From Prevotella aff. ruminicola Tc2-24 (GTDB lineage Bacteria > Bacteroidota > Bacteroidia > Bacteroidales > Bacteroidaceae), in the NCBI RefSeq assembly GCF_900110895.1, contig NZ_FOIQ01000001.1, positions 372,001-436,000 on the forward strand: DNA of 64,000 nucleotides. The letters run 5' to 3'. The notes under the pieces were generated by a model that was not told where the DNA came from, did no database searches, and saw nothing but the letters and a program-made list of their open reading frames with translations. The position numbers were made by a program, and so were the translations under genes. Of the stretch, positions 21,521-30,400 are shown one piece after another; position 1 is the stretch's first letter; each line of letters starts with the position of its first letter.

Positions 21521-22789
21521 TTAGCCTCCGAAATTATCGTACATGATCGACTCCGGATCGACACCGAGACTGTCGAGCATTGAGACGACGGCGGCCGACA
21601 TCGGTCCAGGACCGCACATGTAGTACTCCACATCCTCCGGAGCCTCGTGATCCTTCAGGTAGGTGTTGAGCATCACCTGATGGACGAAGCCCGGCGTGTA
21701 CTTCACCCCGGCAGCATCGGCAGCGGGATCCGGACGGTCGAGCGCCAGATGGAAGTGGAAGTTCGGGTATTCCTTCTCCAGTCCGAGGAAGTCGTCCAGG
21801 TAGAACACCTCGTTGAGCGCACGTGCACCATAGAAATAATGCATCTCGCGATCGGTGGTGTGAAGGGTCTTCGTCATATGCATGATCTGAGCACGCAACG
21901 GAGCCATACCGGCACCTCCGCCGACCCATATCATCTCCTTCTTCGAGTCGAAGTGCGGGTGGAAGTCACCGAACGGTCCCGACATGATCACCTTATCACC
22001 AGGCTTCAGCGAGAAGATATACGACGAGGCGATACCCGGGTTCACATCCATGAATCCGCTACGGTCGGCCTTGAACGGCGGTGTAGCGATACGCACGGTG
22101 AGCATGAACACGTCGCCCTCTGCCGGATAGTTGGCCATCGAGTAAGCACGGATGGTAGGCTCGGGGTTCTTACACTTCAAGGGGAACAGACCGAACTTCT
22201 CCCATGACGGCAGATACTCGTCACCGATAAGCGACTTGTCAAAGTCCTTATCATAGTCGATGCAGTCGAAGGCAGGGATCTTGATCTGGGCGTAAGAGCC
22301 TGGCAGGAAGTCCATATGGGCACCGGCAGGCAACTGCACCTTGAACTCCTTGATAAACGTAGCCACGTTCTTATTGGAGATCACCGTACACTCATATTCC
22401 TTTACACCGAGGATGCTCTCATCGACATGGATCTTCAGATCACCCTTCACCTTACACTGACATCCCAGACGCCAGTGGTTCTTAATTTCCTTACGTGAGA
22501 AATGGGGCTTCTCCGAGTCGAGGATCTCACCGCCGCCCTCGAGCACCTGTACCTTACACTGACCGCAGCTGGCCTTACCGCCACAGGCTGAGGGCAGGAA
22601 GATACCGTTCTCGTTGAGTGTCGCCATCAGGTTGTTTCCCTGGGCCACACTGATGGTACGGTCGCCGTTAATCTCAATATTCACATTACCGCTGGGACTC
22701 AGATACTTCTTGGCCACCAGCAGGATAATCACCAAGAGGAGTATGACCAACAGGAAGACTCCTATGCTGTATGAAATGAATTGTATCAT
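21521..22789 (-). CDS. nqrF: Na+-translocating NADH:quinone reductase subunit F
   Basis: NqrF takes electrons from NADH and passes them through FAD and a 2Fe-2S centre. It has 422 residues. An N-terminal membrane helix is followed by a plant-type ferredoxin domain with cysteines in ACGGKASCGQCKV and a fourth in RLGCQC. The FAD site is RAYSMANYP, and the NADH domain has WVGGGAGMAPLRAQI and YYMCGPGPM. The C-terminus is SIMYDNFGG. It is the last gene of the nqr operon and is followed by a strong terminator. Confidence 0.96.
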   Translation of the reverse strand: MIQFISYSIGVFLLVILLLVIILLVAKKYLSPSGNVNIEINGDRTISVAQGNNLMATLNENGIFLPSACGGKASCGQCKVQVLEGGGEILDSEKPHFSRKEIKNHWRLGCQCKVKGDLKIHVDESILGVKEYECTVISNKNVATFIKEFKVQLPAGAHMDFLPGSYAQIKIPAFDCIDYDKDFDKSLIGDEYLPSWEKFGLFPLKCKNPEPTIRAYSMANYPAEGDVFMLTVRIATPPFKADRSGFMDVNPGIASSYIFSLKPGDKVIMSGPFGDFHPHFDSKKEMIWVGGGAGMAPLRAQIMHMTKTLHTTDREMHYFYGARALNEVFYLDDFLGLEKEYPNFHFHLALDRPDPAADAAGVKYTPGFVHQVMLNTYLKDHEAPEDVEYYMCGPGPMSAAVVSMLDSLGVDPESIMYDNFGG

Positions 22790-22797
22790 ATGCCGTT

Positions 22798-23424
22798 TTA
22801 GATATTAAGTCCAGAGAAACACATCATCGCCATGGCCATAAGACCGACGGTAATAAACACGATACCGAGACCCTGCAGGGGCTTAGGCACATCCGAGTAC
22901 TGCATCTTCTCACGGATGGCACCCAGCGCCACGATGGCGAGCGTCCAACCGAGACCCGAACCGAAGCCGTACACCATCGCATCCCAGATGGAGGTGATGG
23001 CCTGAGAGTTGGTCGGCTCCATGAGGATACGCTGCTGCATGAATAGCGAGGCACCCATGATGGCACAGTTCACGGCGATCAGCGGCAGGAAGATACCCAG
23101 TGCGGCATAGAGCGACGGCGAGTATTTCTCGACGGTCATCTCTACGAGCTGCACCATACCGGCAATCACGGCAATGAAGAGGATAAACGACAGGTAGCTC
23201 AGGTCAACACCTTCTGCGAGGCAGTCGGGACCCAGCACCTTGGTCTGCAACAGATAGTTCACAGGCACGGTGACGGTGAGCACGAAGGTCACAGCCAGTC
23301 CGAGGCCCAACGAGGTCTTCACGGTCTTCGACACAGCCAGATAAGAGCACATGCCCAGGAAGAAGGCGAAGATCATATTGTCGACGAAGATCGACCTGAA
23401 TAGTAATGATATTGCGTGTTCCAT
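22798..23424 (-). CDS. nqrE: Na+-translocating NADH:quinone reductase subunit E
   Basis: An integral membrane subunit of 208 residues with six hydrophobic segments. It begins [20 protein letters not shown] and contains [22 protein letters not shown], a block with the conserved cysteine that, with NqrD, holds an intramembrane iron centre. [15 protein letters not shown] supplies the second symmetric Cys motif. It lies between nqrD and nqrF with gaps of only three and eight bases. Confidence 0.96.
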   Translation of the reverse strand: MEHAISLLFRSIFVDNMIFAFFLGMCSYLAVSKTVKTSLGLGLAVTFVLTVTVPVNYLLQTKVLGPDCLAEGVDLSYLSFILFIAVIAGMVQLVEMTVEKYSPSLYAALGIFLPLIAVNCAIMGASLFMQQRILMEPTNSQAITSIWDAMVYGFGSGLGWTLAIVALGAIREKMQYSDVPKPLQGLGIVFITVGLMAMAMMCFSGLNI

Positions 23425-23427
23425 ATC

Positions 23428-24051
23428 TTATTTCTCCTTATAAAAATAGGCACGATGCACCCAGATGACACATCCCACGAGGATCAGTGCCATGGCCGGC
23501 ATCGTCATCATACCGTTGTTCATATATCCGAAATCATAGGCGCAGTCGGGAATGATCTGGAAGCCCAGCAGACTGCCACGGCCTAAGAACTCACGCACAG
23601 CACCGACGATCACGAGGATCATCGCATAGCCGAGACCGTTACCCACACCGTCGAGGAACGACGGCCAGGGCTTGTTCTGCATGGCGAACGCCTCCAGACG
23701 ACCCATCAGGATACAGTTGGTGATGATCAGACCGACATACACGCTCAACTGTACGCTCACATCGTAGGCGAAAGCCTTCAGGATCTGCGACACGATGGTC
23801 ACGAGCGCAGCCACCACGACCAACTGCACCACGATACGGATGCGGTTAGGGATGGTGTTGCGGATAATCGAGATGATCACGTTCGAGAATGCCGTGATCA
23901 CCGTGACGGCCAGACCCATCACGATGGCAGGCTTCAGCTGTGAGGTCACAGCCAGTGCCGAGCAGATACCCAGCACCTGACCCAGAATAGGATGGTCTAC
24001 GTTTAACGGGTTTGTGAAAACCTCCTTATTTTGCTTACTGAATAATGCCAT
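23428..24051 (-). CDS. nqrD: Na+-translocating NADH:quinone reductase subunit D
   Basis: A membrane subunit of 207 residues, homologous to NqrE. The paired cysteine motifs are VLGICSALAVTSQLKPA and LIITNCILMGRLEAFAM. Six membrane helices can be traced. It carries the shared iron centre with NqrE in the electron path from NqrF to NqrB/NqrC. It is separated from nqrE by three bases and from nqrC by four. Confidence 0.96.
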   Translation of the reverse strand: MALFSKQNKEVFTNPLNVDHPILGQVLGICSALAVTSQLKPAIVMGLAVTVITAFSNVIISIIRNTIPNRIRIVVQLVVVAALVTIVSQILKAFAYDVSVQLSVYVGLIITNCILMGRLEAFAMQNKPWPSFLDGVGNGLGYAMILVIVGAVREFLGRGSLLGFQIIPDCAYDFGYMNNGMMTMPAMALILVGCVIWVHRAYFYKEK

Positions 24052-24055
24052 AGTT

Positions 24056-24724
24056 TTATTCCTCCACTACTTTAGTTGAATCAGTATTTGCAACAGTCTC
24101 GAGCATTCTGCCGACAGCGTATATTTGGAAACCCTTCAGGCCATCCTTCAGCATAGCATCAACACCGTTCGAAGTCAGCGTAGCACCAGTCACGCAGTCA
24201 ACCTGTGTCTCAGGATTGTCCACCTTCTTCACGACAGAGAGCAACACGTTGCCCTGCTCATCCCAGATCTGCTTGCCGATGAATTTCTCCTGCCAGGCCT
24301 GAGAGTCCTTGATTTCAGCACCCAGACCAGCGGTCTCACCTTCGTGGTTGAAGTAAGCACCGAAGACCTTACCTTCTGGGTCGATGGCCAGATAACCGCT
24401 GATGCCGCCCCAAAGGCCCATACCTTTCAGACTAACCACAGCCACATCCTTGCCATCAATCTGGCACTCATAGAGCTTCTGACCGTTCTCTTCGTCGGTC
24501 TTCTCGGCCTTCACCACCTCGGCATACTTGGCCTCGGCCTCGGCACCGTCAAGGTTACGGATGTTCAGCGAGTAGAGGATCTGTTTCTTCACGTCAAGGG
24601 CGACGTTCGCATCCTGCATAGGCTTCAGTGCCTTATAGACAAAGGCCAGCAGGAAGGCGACGATCACCACCAGTATCGCACTATATATGATAATGTACGA
24701 ATTCGAGTTTGTATTCATTTTCAT
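24056..24724 (-). CDS. nqrC: Na+-translocating NADH:quinone reductase subunit C
   Basis: A 222-residue periplasm-facing flavoprotein anchored by one N-terminal helix (YIIIYSAILVVIVAFLLAFVY). The covalent FMN attachment motif is DCVTGATLTSNGVDAML, where the second Thr of the (S/T)GAT(L)TS signature carries the flavin. An ATG two codons downstream (MNTNSNS) could also be used. It follows nqrB after 14 bases. Confidence 0.95.
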   Translation of the reverse strand: MKMNTNSNSYIIIYSAILVVIVAFLLAFVYKALKPMQDANVALDVKKQILYSLNIRNLDGAEAEAKYAEVVKAEKTDEENGQKLYECQIDGKDVAVVSLKGMGLWGGISGYLAIDPEGKVFGAYFNHEGETAGLGAEIKDSQAWQEKFIGKQIWDEQGNVLLSVVKKVDNPETQVDCVTGATLTSNGVDAMLKDGLKGFQIYAVGRMLETVANTDSTKVVEE

Positions 24725-24738
24725 ATCTACTTCCCTCC

Positions 24739-25899
24739 TTACTCCTTTACACCTTTACTTCTGTTCAATCGCTTCGAGATATTACGCTCCACCACGAAGT
24801 GGTCGATCATCGGAGCGAACATGTTACCAAAGAAGATGGCGAGCATCATACCCTCGGGATAACCGGCGTTCATCACACGGATGATGATAGCCATCGCACC
24901 GATCAGGAAGCCGTAGATATACTGACCGCAGGTCGTACGACAAGAGGTCACGGGGTCGGTAGCCATGAACACGGCACCGAAGGCGAAGCCACCGAGTACG
25001 AAATGATGCCACCACTCGATCGACTGACCGGTCGTCTGGAAGATGAAGGCCAGCACGCCACCACCTACGAACACGCTCAGCATGGTGCGCCATGAGGCGA
25101 TGCCCGTCCAGAGCAACAGGATAGCGCCCAGGGCGATGGCAAACAGGGAGGTCTCACCAATAGAACCGGGGATGAAGCCACAGATCATATCACAGATGGA
25201 AGCATCGGGAGCGATGCCCTGACCGATCTGTCCGAGTGGTGTGGCAGCGGTGAAGCCGTCGGGCAGTGTGTTACCCAAACCGAAAATCGAGTCCTGAGCC
25301 ACCCAGACGGTGTCACCCGTCATCTTCGACGGATAGGCGAAGAACAGGAACATACGGGCTGCGATGGCCGGGTTGAAGATGTTCATGCCCGTACCACCGA
25401 AGATCTCCTTACAGAAGATCACACTGAAGGCGCAGGCCAGAGCCAGCATCCACAGCGGACAACCGATAGGCACGATCAACGGGATCAGGATACCCGACAC
25501 CAGATAACCCTCCTGGATCTCCTCACCTTTCCACTGGGCCCATGCAAACTCAATGCCGAGACCGACGATGTAGCTGACCAGGATCTTGGGCAGGACTGCC
25601 AGGAAACCGAAGAAGAACACCTCCAGGAAGCTGGCCGATGCCAGTGTTCCGGCAGCAAGGTAGTTCTGGTAACCGATATTATACATACCAAACAGCATGG
25701 CAGGCATCAGAGCGAGCACCACCATACTCATAATACGCTTCGAGTCGATGGCGTCGTGGATATTCACGCCAGTCTTCGCCGTGTCATTAGGCACGTAAAG
25801 GAAGGTCTCAAAGCCGTCGAACACCGAACGGAAGGCATGTAGCTTGCCACCCTCTTCGAAGTTCGGTTTGATCTTATTGAGATAATTTCTTAAATTCAT
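24739..25899 (-). CDS. nqrB: Na+-translocating NADH:quinone reductase subunit B
   Basis: The largest membrane subunit, 386 residues, with about ten helices. It holds riboflavin and a covalent FMN. The FMN threonine most likely lies in DGFTAATPLGQIG. Other family blocks are FCKEIFGGTGMNIFNPAIAA and DPVTSCRTTCGQYIYG. It carries out the Na+-coupled electron transfer and quinone reduction. It is preceded by nqrA (28-base gap). Confidence 0.96.
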   Translation of the reverse strand: MNLRNYLNKIKPNFEEGGKLHAFRSVFDGFETFLYVPNDTAKTGVNIHDAIDSKRIMSMVVLALMPAMLFGMYNIGYQNYLAAGTLASASFLEVFFFGFLAVLPKILVSYIVGLGIEFAWAQWKGEEIQEGYLVSGILIPLIVPIGCPLWMLALACAFSVIFCKEIFGGTGMNIFNPAIAARMFLFFAYPSKMTGDTVWVAQDSIFGLGNTLPDGFTAATPLGQIGQGIAPDASICDMICGFIPGSIGETSLFAIALGAILLLWTGIASWRTMLSVFVGGGVLAFIFQTTGQSIEWWHHFVLGGFAFGAVFMATDPVTSCRTTCGQYIYGFLIGAMAIIIRVMNAGYPEGMMLAIFFGNMFAPMIDHFVVERNISKRLNRSKGVKE

Positions 25900-25927
25900 A
25901 TATCAACTCCTATTAACTACCTTTCTT

Positions 25928-27271
25928 TTATGCGTTCTCTTTACGCAAGATATTCAGTCCTTCACGCACGATGCGCTGCAGTTCCAGCTTCGAGCTGTCA
26001 ACGAACTCCGCCAGGGCGAAGTCCTCTGGACTCACCTCATAGATACCCAGCGCCTCCTGACGGTCGATATCACCGGCGATGATGGCCTTGACCAGATACT
26101 CGCCATAGATATCCATCGGCAGCACCTTGTCGTACTCACCACTCATGATGATATGACGCTGACCACCTTTCACACGGGCATCCAGCGCATAGCTTTTCTG
26201 ACCCAACAGCCAAGAGAAATAGCTGCGGTTCACAGAGAACTGCTTGAAGCGCGGCAGGATCCAACCCAACAGCTCGTCGGCGTCGTCACCCTCGGGAATC
26301 ACTGTGATCTCAGAGGTGTGGGCACCCAGATAACCGTCCTTGGTCGTCACACGACCCGTCAGCACATTACCGTTGATGATACGTACGCTCTTCGTGGCGT
26401 CATAACTGTTGCTCAGGAGTGTGGCGAGCTCCTCACCCACCAGCATATCGACATAGGCGGGGTTTTTGACCTCACTACCGCAGAGGGCCACCGTGCGACG
26501 CAGATCGACCTTTCCGGTATTGAAGAGACGACCGATGAAGAGCACGACCGTCGGATCACCGATGGTCCACACCACCTCACCCTTGTTCACCGGGTCGAGA
26601 TGGTTCACCTGAACACCCACGTTACCGGCAGGACACGGACCGTCGAACACGTTCACGTCGACATCCTTCATGCCCTCCAGGGCAGAGCCCACGCCCACGC
26701 CGAGATAGGTCTTGGCAATCTTCGAGAGGGCAGTCAGACCTGTCTGGAAGTCCGCCTCCTGACCCTTTACCTCATATTCAAAACTGGCAGCAAGCGGTTT
26801 GTCGCGCAGCGCAGATACAAAAATTGCCTTAGGCTGGACACTCGGGTTGGTTGAAACAGCATAAGGCAACTGGTCGATGTAACCGAAGATACCGGCTTCC
26901 AGCAACGCGTTGATCACTTGCTCGCCTATCATGGTGCCGACCTCCCGTTTGCCGAAGTCCGTAAACTCCTGCTGGGCATCCGCATCCACCTTCACGCAGA
27001 GCACTTTCCTACGCTCACCACGCACCACCTCACGGACCGTACCGCTGACAGGCGAGGCAAACTTCACTTCCGGATACTGTTTGTTTACAAACAAAGCATC
27101 CCCGGCCTTGACCTTATCACCCTCCTTGACTATCACCTTCGGAGTCACTCCCTCGAAATCATCCGGAACCAATGCGTACTTTCCGCTCGATTTCAACTGG
27201 ATCTTCTTCTCCTCAGCCAGTCCTTTCAGGTTAATGTCCAAGCCTTTGCGTAACTTAATCACATTTGCCAT
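25928..27271 (-). CDS. nqrA: Na+-translocating NADH:quinone reductase subunit A
   Basis: A soluble 447-residue subunit at the cytoplasmic face, involved in quinone binding. It starts MANVIKLRKGLDINLKGLAE and has the biotinyl-lipoyl-like fold EGDKVKAGDALFVNKQYPEV near residue 50. NqrA and RnfC are related. The six-gene order A-B-C-D-E-F and the absence of Rnf ferredoxin motifs identify this as Nqr. It is the first gene of the operon and diverges from tamB. Confidence 0.95.
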   Translation of the reverse strand: MANVIKLRKGLDINLKGLAEEKKIQLKSSGKYALVPDDFEGVTPKVIVKEGDKVKAGDALFVNKQYPEVKFASPVSGTVREVVRGERRKVLCVKVDADAQQEFTDFGKREVGTMIGEQVINALLEAGIFGYIDQLPYAVSTNPSVQPKAIFVSALRDKPLAASFEYEVKGQEADFQTGLTALSKIAKTYLGVGVGSALEGMKDVDVNVFDGPCPAGNVGVQVNHLDPVNKGEVVWTIGDPTVVLFIGRLFNTGKVDLRRTVALCGSEVKNPAYVDMLVGEELATLLSNSYDATKSVRIINGNVLTGRVTTKDGYLGAHTSEITVIPEGDDADELLGWILPRFKQFSVNRSYFSWLLGQKSYALDARVKGGQRHIIMSGEYDKVLPMDIYGEYLVKAIIAGDIDRQEALGIYEVSPEDFALAEFVDSSKLELQRIVREGLNILRKENA

Positions 27272-27311
27272 TTATATAAAGTTTGATTGAATAGTCGCTC
27301 AAATGCGCTTG

Positions 27312-27319
27312 CAAAATTA
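27312..27319 (-). promoter_or_regulatory. candidate nqr operon promoter (-7 element)
   Basis: TAATTTTG on the minus strand fits TAnnTTTG, 40 bases upstream of nqrA. The closest TTTG upstream (27346-27343) is 23 bases away, slightly longer than optimal. Confidence 0.5.
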
Positions 27320-27384
27320 ATAATAATTAGGTATAAAATGAGCAAAAAACAACAGAAAAATGCGATTATACCGATAAATTGTCG

Positions 27385-27392
27385 TATTTTTG
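27385..27392 (+). promoter_or_regulatory. candidate tamB promoter (-7 element)
   Basis: TATTTTTG fits TAnnTTTG and lies 77 bases before the GTG start of the TamB-like gene. No clear TTTG occurs 19-21 bases upstream. Confidence 0.4.
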
Positions 27393-27469
27393 CAGAGTAA
27401 TTCAGTCAAAGGGAAAATAATTGCCATATCTGACTGACAAAATATAGAAACCCACCAGGACAGATCCAC

Positions 27470-30400
27470 GTGAAAGTTCTCAAACGACTTGTCAGTATAG
27501 CCATCTGGAGCATCATCGCCATCAACCTGATGCTCCTGGGCGTGTCGCACCTGCCAGCAGCCCAACGGTACATCGGTTCGAAAGTGTCCGAGGTGCTTGG
27601 GGAGAAGTTGGGCACCCAGGTGTCCGTGGGCCGTGTCGACCTGGGTTTCCTCAACCGTATGATCATCGACGACGTGCTGATCTACGACCAGCAGCAGAAG
27701 GAGATGCTCCGTGTGGCCCGTCTGTCGGCCAAGGTCGAGCTCATGCCACTCACCGAAGGACGAATCTCCATCTCGTCGGCACAGTTGTTCGGTGCCCGTG
27801 CCCGTCTGTACCGGAAGGATGCGCAGTCGAAGCCCAACTACCAGTTCGTGCTCGACTCCCTGGCATCGAAGGATACGACCACCCATACGCCCCTCGACCT
27901 GAAGATCAACTCGTTCATCATGCGCCGTTCCAGTGTGGCGTACGACGAATATGATGTCGCCCCGACACACGGGCGCTTCAACCCGCACCACCTGTATCTG
28001 AGTGATATCAGTGCCTATATCAGTCTGAAGGCCCTGACCGACGACTCCCTGCACGTGAACGTGAGACGACTGGGGTTCAAGGAGCAGTCGGGACTGGAGG
28101 TCAATCGTCTGACCTTCCATCTCGAGGCCGGTCAGCAGTCGGCCTCTCTGGAGGATTTCCTGTTGGAGATGCCCAGCTCGCGCCTGCAGATCGACACCCT
28201 CAAAGCCACCTACCGCCTATCCCCCACAGCGTCCAAAGCCACGGGCCAGACATCACCCCACACCACGGTCCCTGAGCCTGTCGAAGGGCAAACCGTGGCG
28301 GATGCTTCGACAAGCTCAGCAACCGCACCACAAAAAATGGGCTCAGCAACCGCATTGTCCAAATCGACCGCCCGTCCACATCACTCCACGCCACGGTCCC
28401 CACATCACTCCACGCCACGGTCCCTGAGCCTGTCGAAGGGCACGTTGGCCTTCCATGGCGGCATTAAGAACTCCTTCATAACCCCCTCAGACCTAAGATG
28501 TTTCAATCCCTCACTCAAGAACTTCCAGAGAGAGATATACATCGAGACACAGGTACATGGTACCGACACCCACCTGACAGTCCCCTCCCTCCAGTTGTTC
28601 ACCCAGGAGAAGGATATCGACATCGATGTCAACGGCTGGATAGAGCACTGGCAGAAGCAACCCGCCTGGCATCTGCAGATGGACAGGATCGCCTGCTCGG
28701 AATATAGTCTGGACTTCCTTGCTAAGACCTTCCCCCAACTGCCTCAGGAGATCAAGCGTATTGGCAGTCTGCGGATGAACGGCACCTTCGACCGCAACCA
28801 ACAAGGGACGACAGCGCTGAAGAGCATCGTCAACTCCGGTGCGGGCGATGTCGACATGCAGTTCACGATGACCGCCGACCGTTCCTTCGACGGAAAGATA
28901 CATACCGACGGACTCCAGCTCCAGCGCCTGTTGGCCGACGAGGCCTTCGGCATCCTCGCCACACAGATCGACGTCAAAGGTCGGTTGTACGACAAGCAGA
29001 AGCCCGACATCACCGTCAATGGTCTCATCGACCAACTGGAGTATAACCACTATACCTATAATCATATCACCATCGACGGCACCTACCAGCAGGGCGCTGT
29101 GAACGGCACCTTTAACATTGCCGACCCGAACATCGTGGCCCAGCTGAGTGGTGAGCTGACCGAGGGGCTCTTCGACGGCTCTTCGGTCAAGGCCAAGAAG
29201 GTAAAGGTTGAAGGGGCAGTCACACGCTTCGTACCCGCGGCCGTCGGACTGGCCGACTGGGGCACGACGGAGGTGTCGGCGACCATCGATGCCGACTTCA
29301 CCGCCCATACCATCAACGACGCACAAGGTAGTCTGCACATCCGCGACTTCACCATGACAGGCACGGAGAATGCCGCACCCTACCGACTCGACCACCTGAC
29401 CGTCACGTCGGGCTACGACGGGGGCATCCACTTCGTATCGCTGAAGAGCGACTTCGCCGACGCGGAACTGAAGGGCTACTTCGACTACAAGACGCTCGCA
29501 CAGAGCGTCACCAACTATGTGGGCTCCAAGCTCCCCACCCTGCCGGGCCTGCCCGTCACACGTCAGAAGACCGACAATAACTTCAGTCTCTCGCTCCTGA
29601 TGACGAAGTCCGACTGGCTGCAACGGTTCTTCGGTGTCGATCTCCAGCTCACCCGTCCGCTGTCCCTGACCGCCCAGATGAACGACCGTACCAAGGAGAT
29701 CAACCTCGACGGTACGCTGCCGGCCTTCGCCTATAACGGGGCCCGCTACTCCGACGGTATGATCCGCATCACCTCCCCCGCCGACACGATGAAATGCGAC
29801 GTGAAGGTGAAGAAGCACCAGGACGACGGTGACATCCAGAGCATCCACCTGCAGGCCGATGCCCATCAGAACGAGATCATCGCCTCCCTCGACTGGGACA
29901 ATCATAACCTCGAGAAACGGATGAGCGGTCAACTGAACAGCATCATCAGTCTCTACCAGAACATCGACAACAAGTCCGAAGCGCATGTCCGCATCCTGCC
30001 GTCACATGTCATCCTGAACAACGGCACCTGGACGGTGGAGCCGTCGGACATCCTCTATGCACAGAACCACCTGCTGGTCGACCACTTCGCTGTGAACCGC
30101 GGTCAACAGCATATCATCATCGACGGCACCGCCTCGAAACACAGCAGCGACGTGCTCACCGTCGACCTCAACGAGGTGGAGGTGGGCTATATCCTCGACC
30201 TCGTCAACTTCCACGCTGTGGAGTTCAACGGTAAGGCTACCGGTCGGGCGCAGATCTCATCGGCGTTCGGCGACTTCGCCGCTAACGCAGACCTGACGGT
30301 CGACGAGTTTAAGTTCGAGCAAGGACGCATGGGCGTGCTACACGCACAGACGACCTGGAACCAGGAGAAACAGCAGATCGACATCCATGCCGTGGCCGAC

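Noticed and set aside
28266..28440. Repeat cluster in tamB considered as a sign of a pseudogene
   Set aside because: The frame stays open across all copies and the downstream TamB domain is complete.
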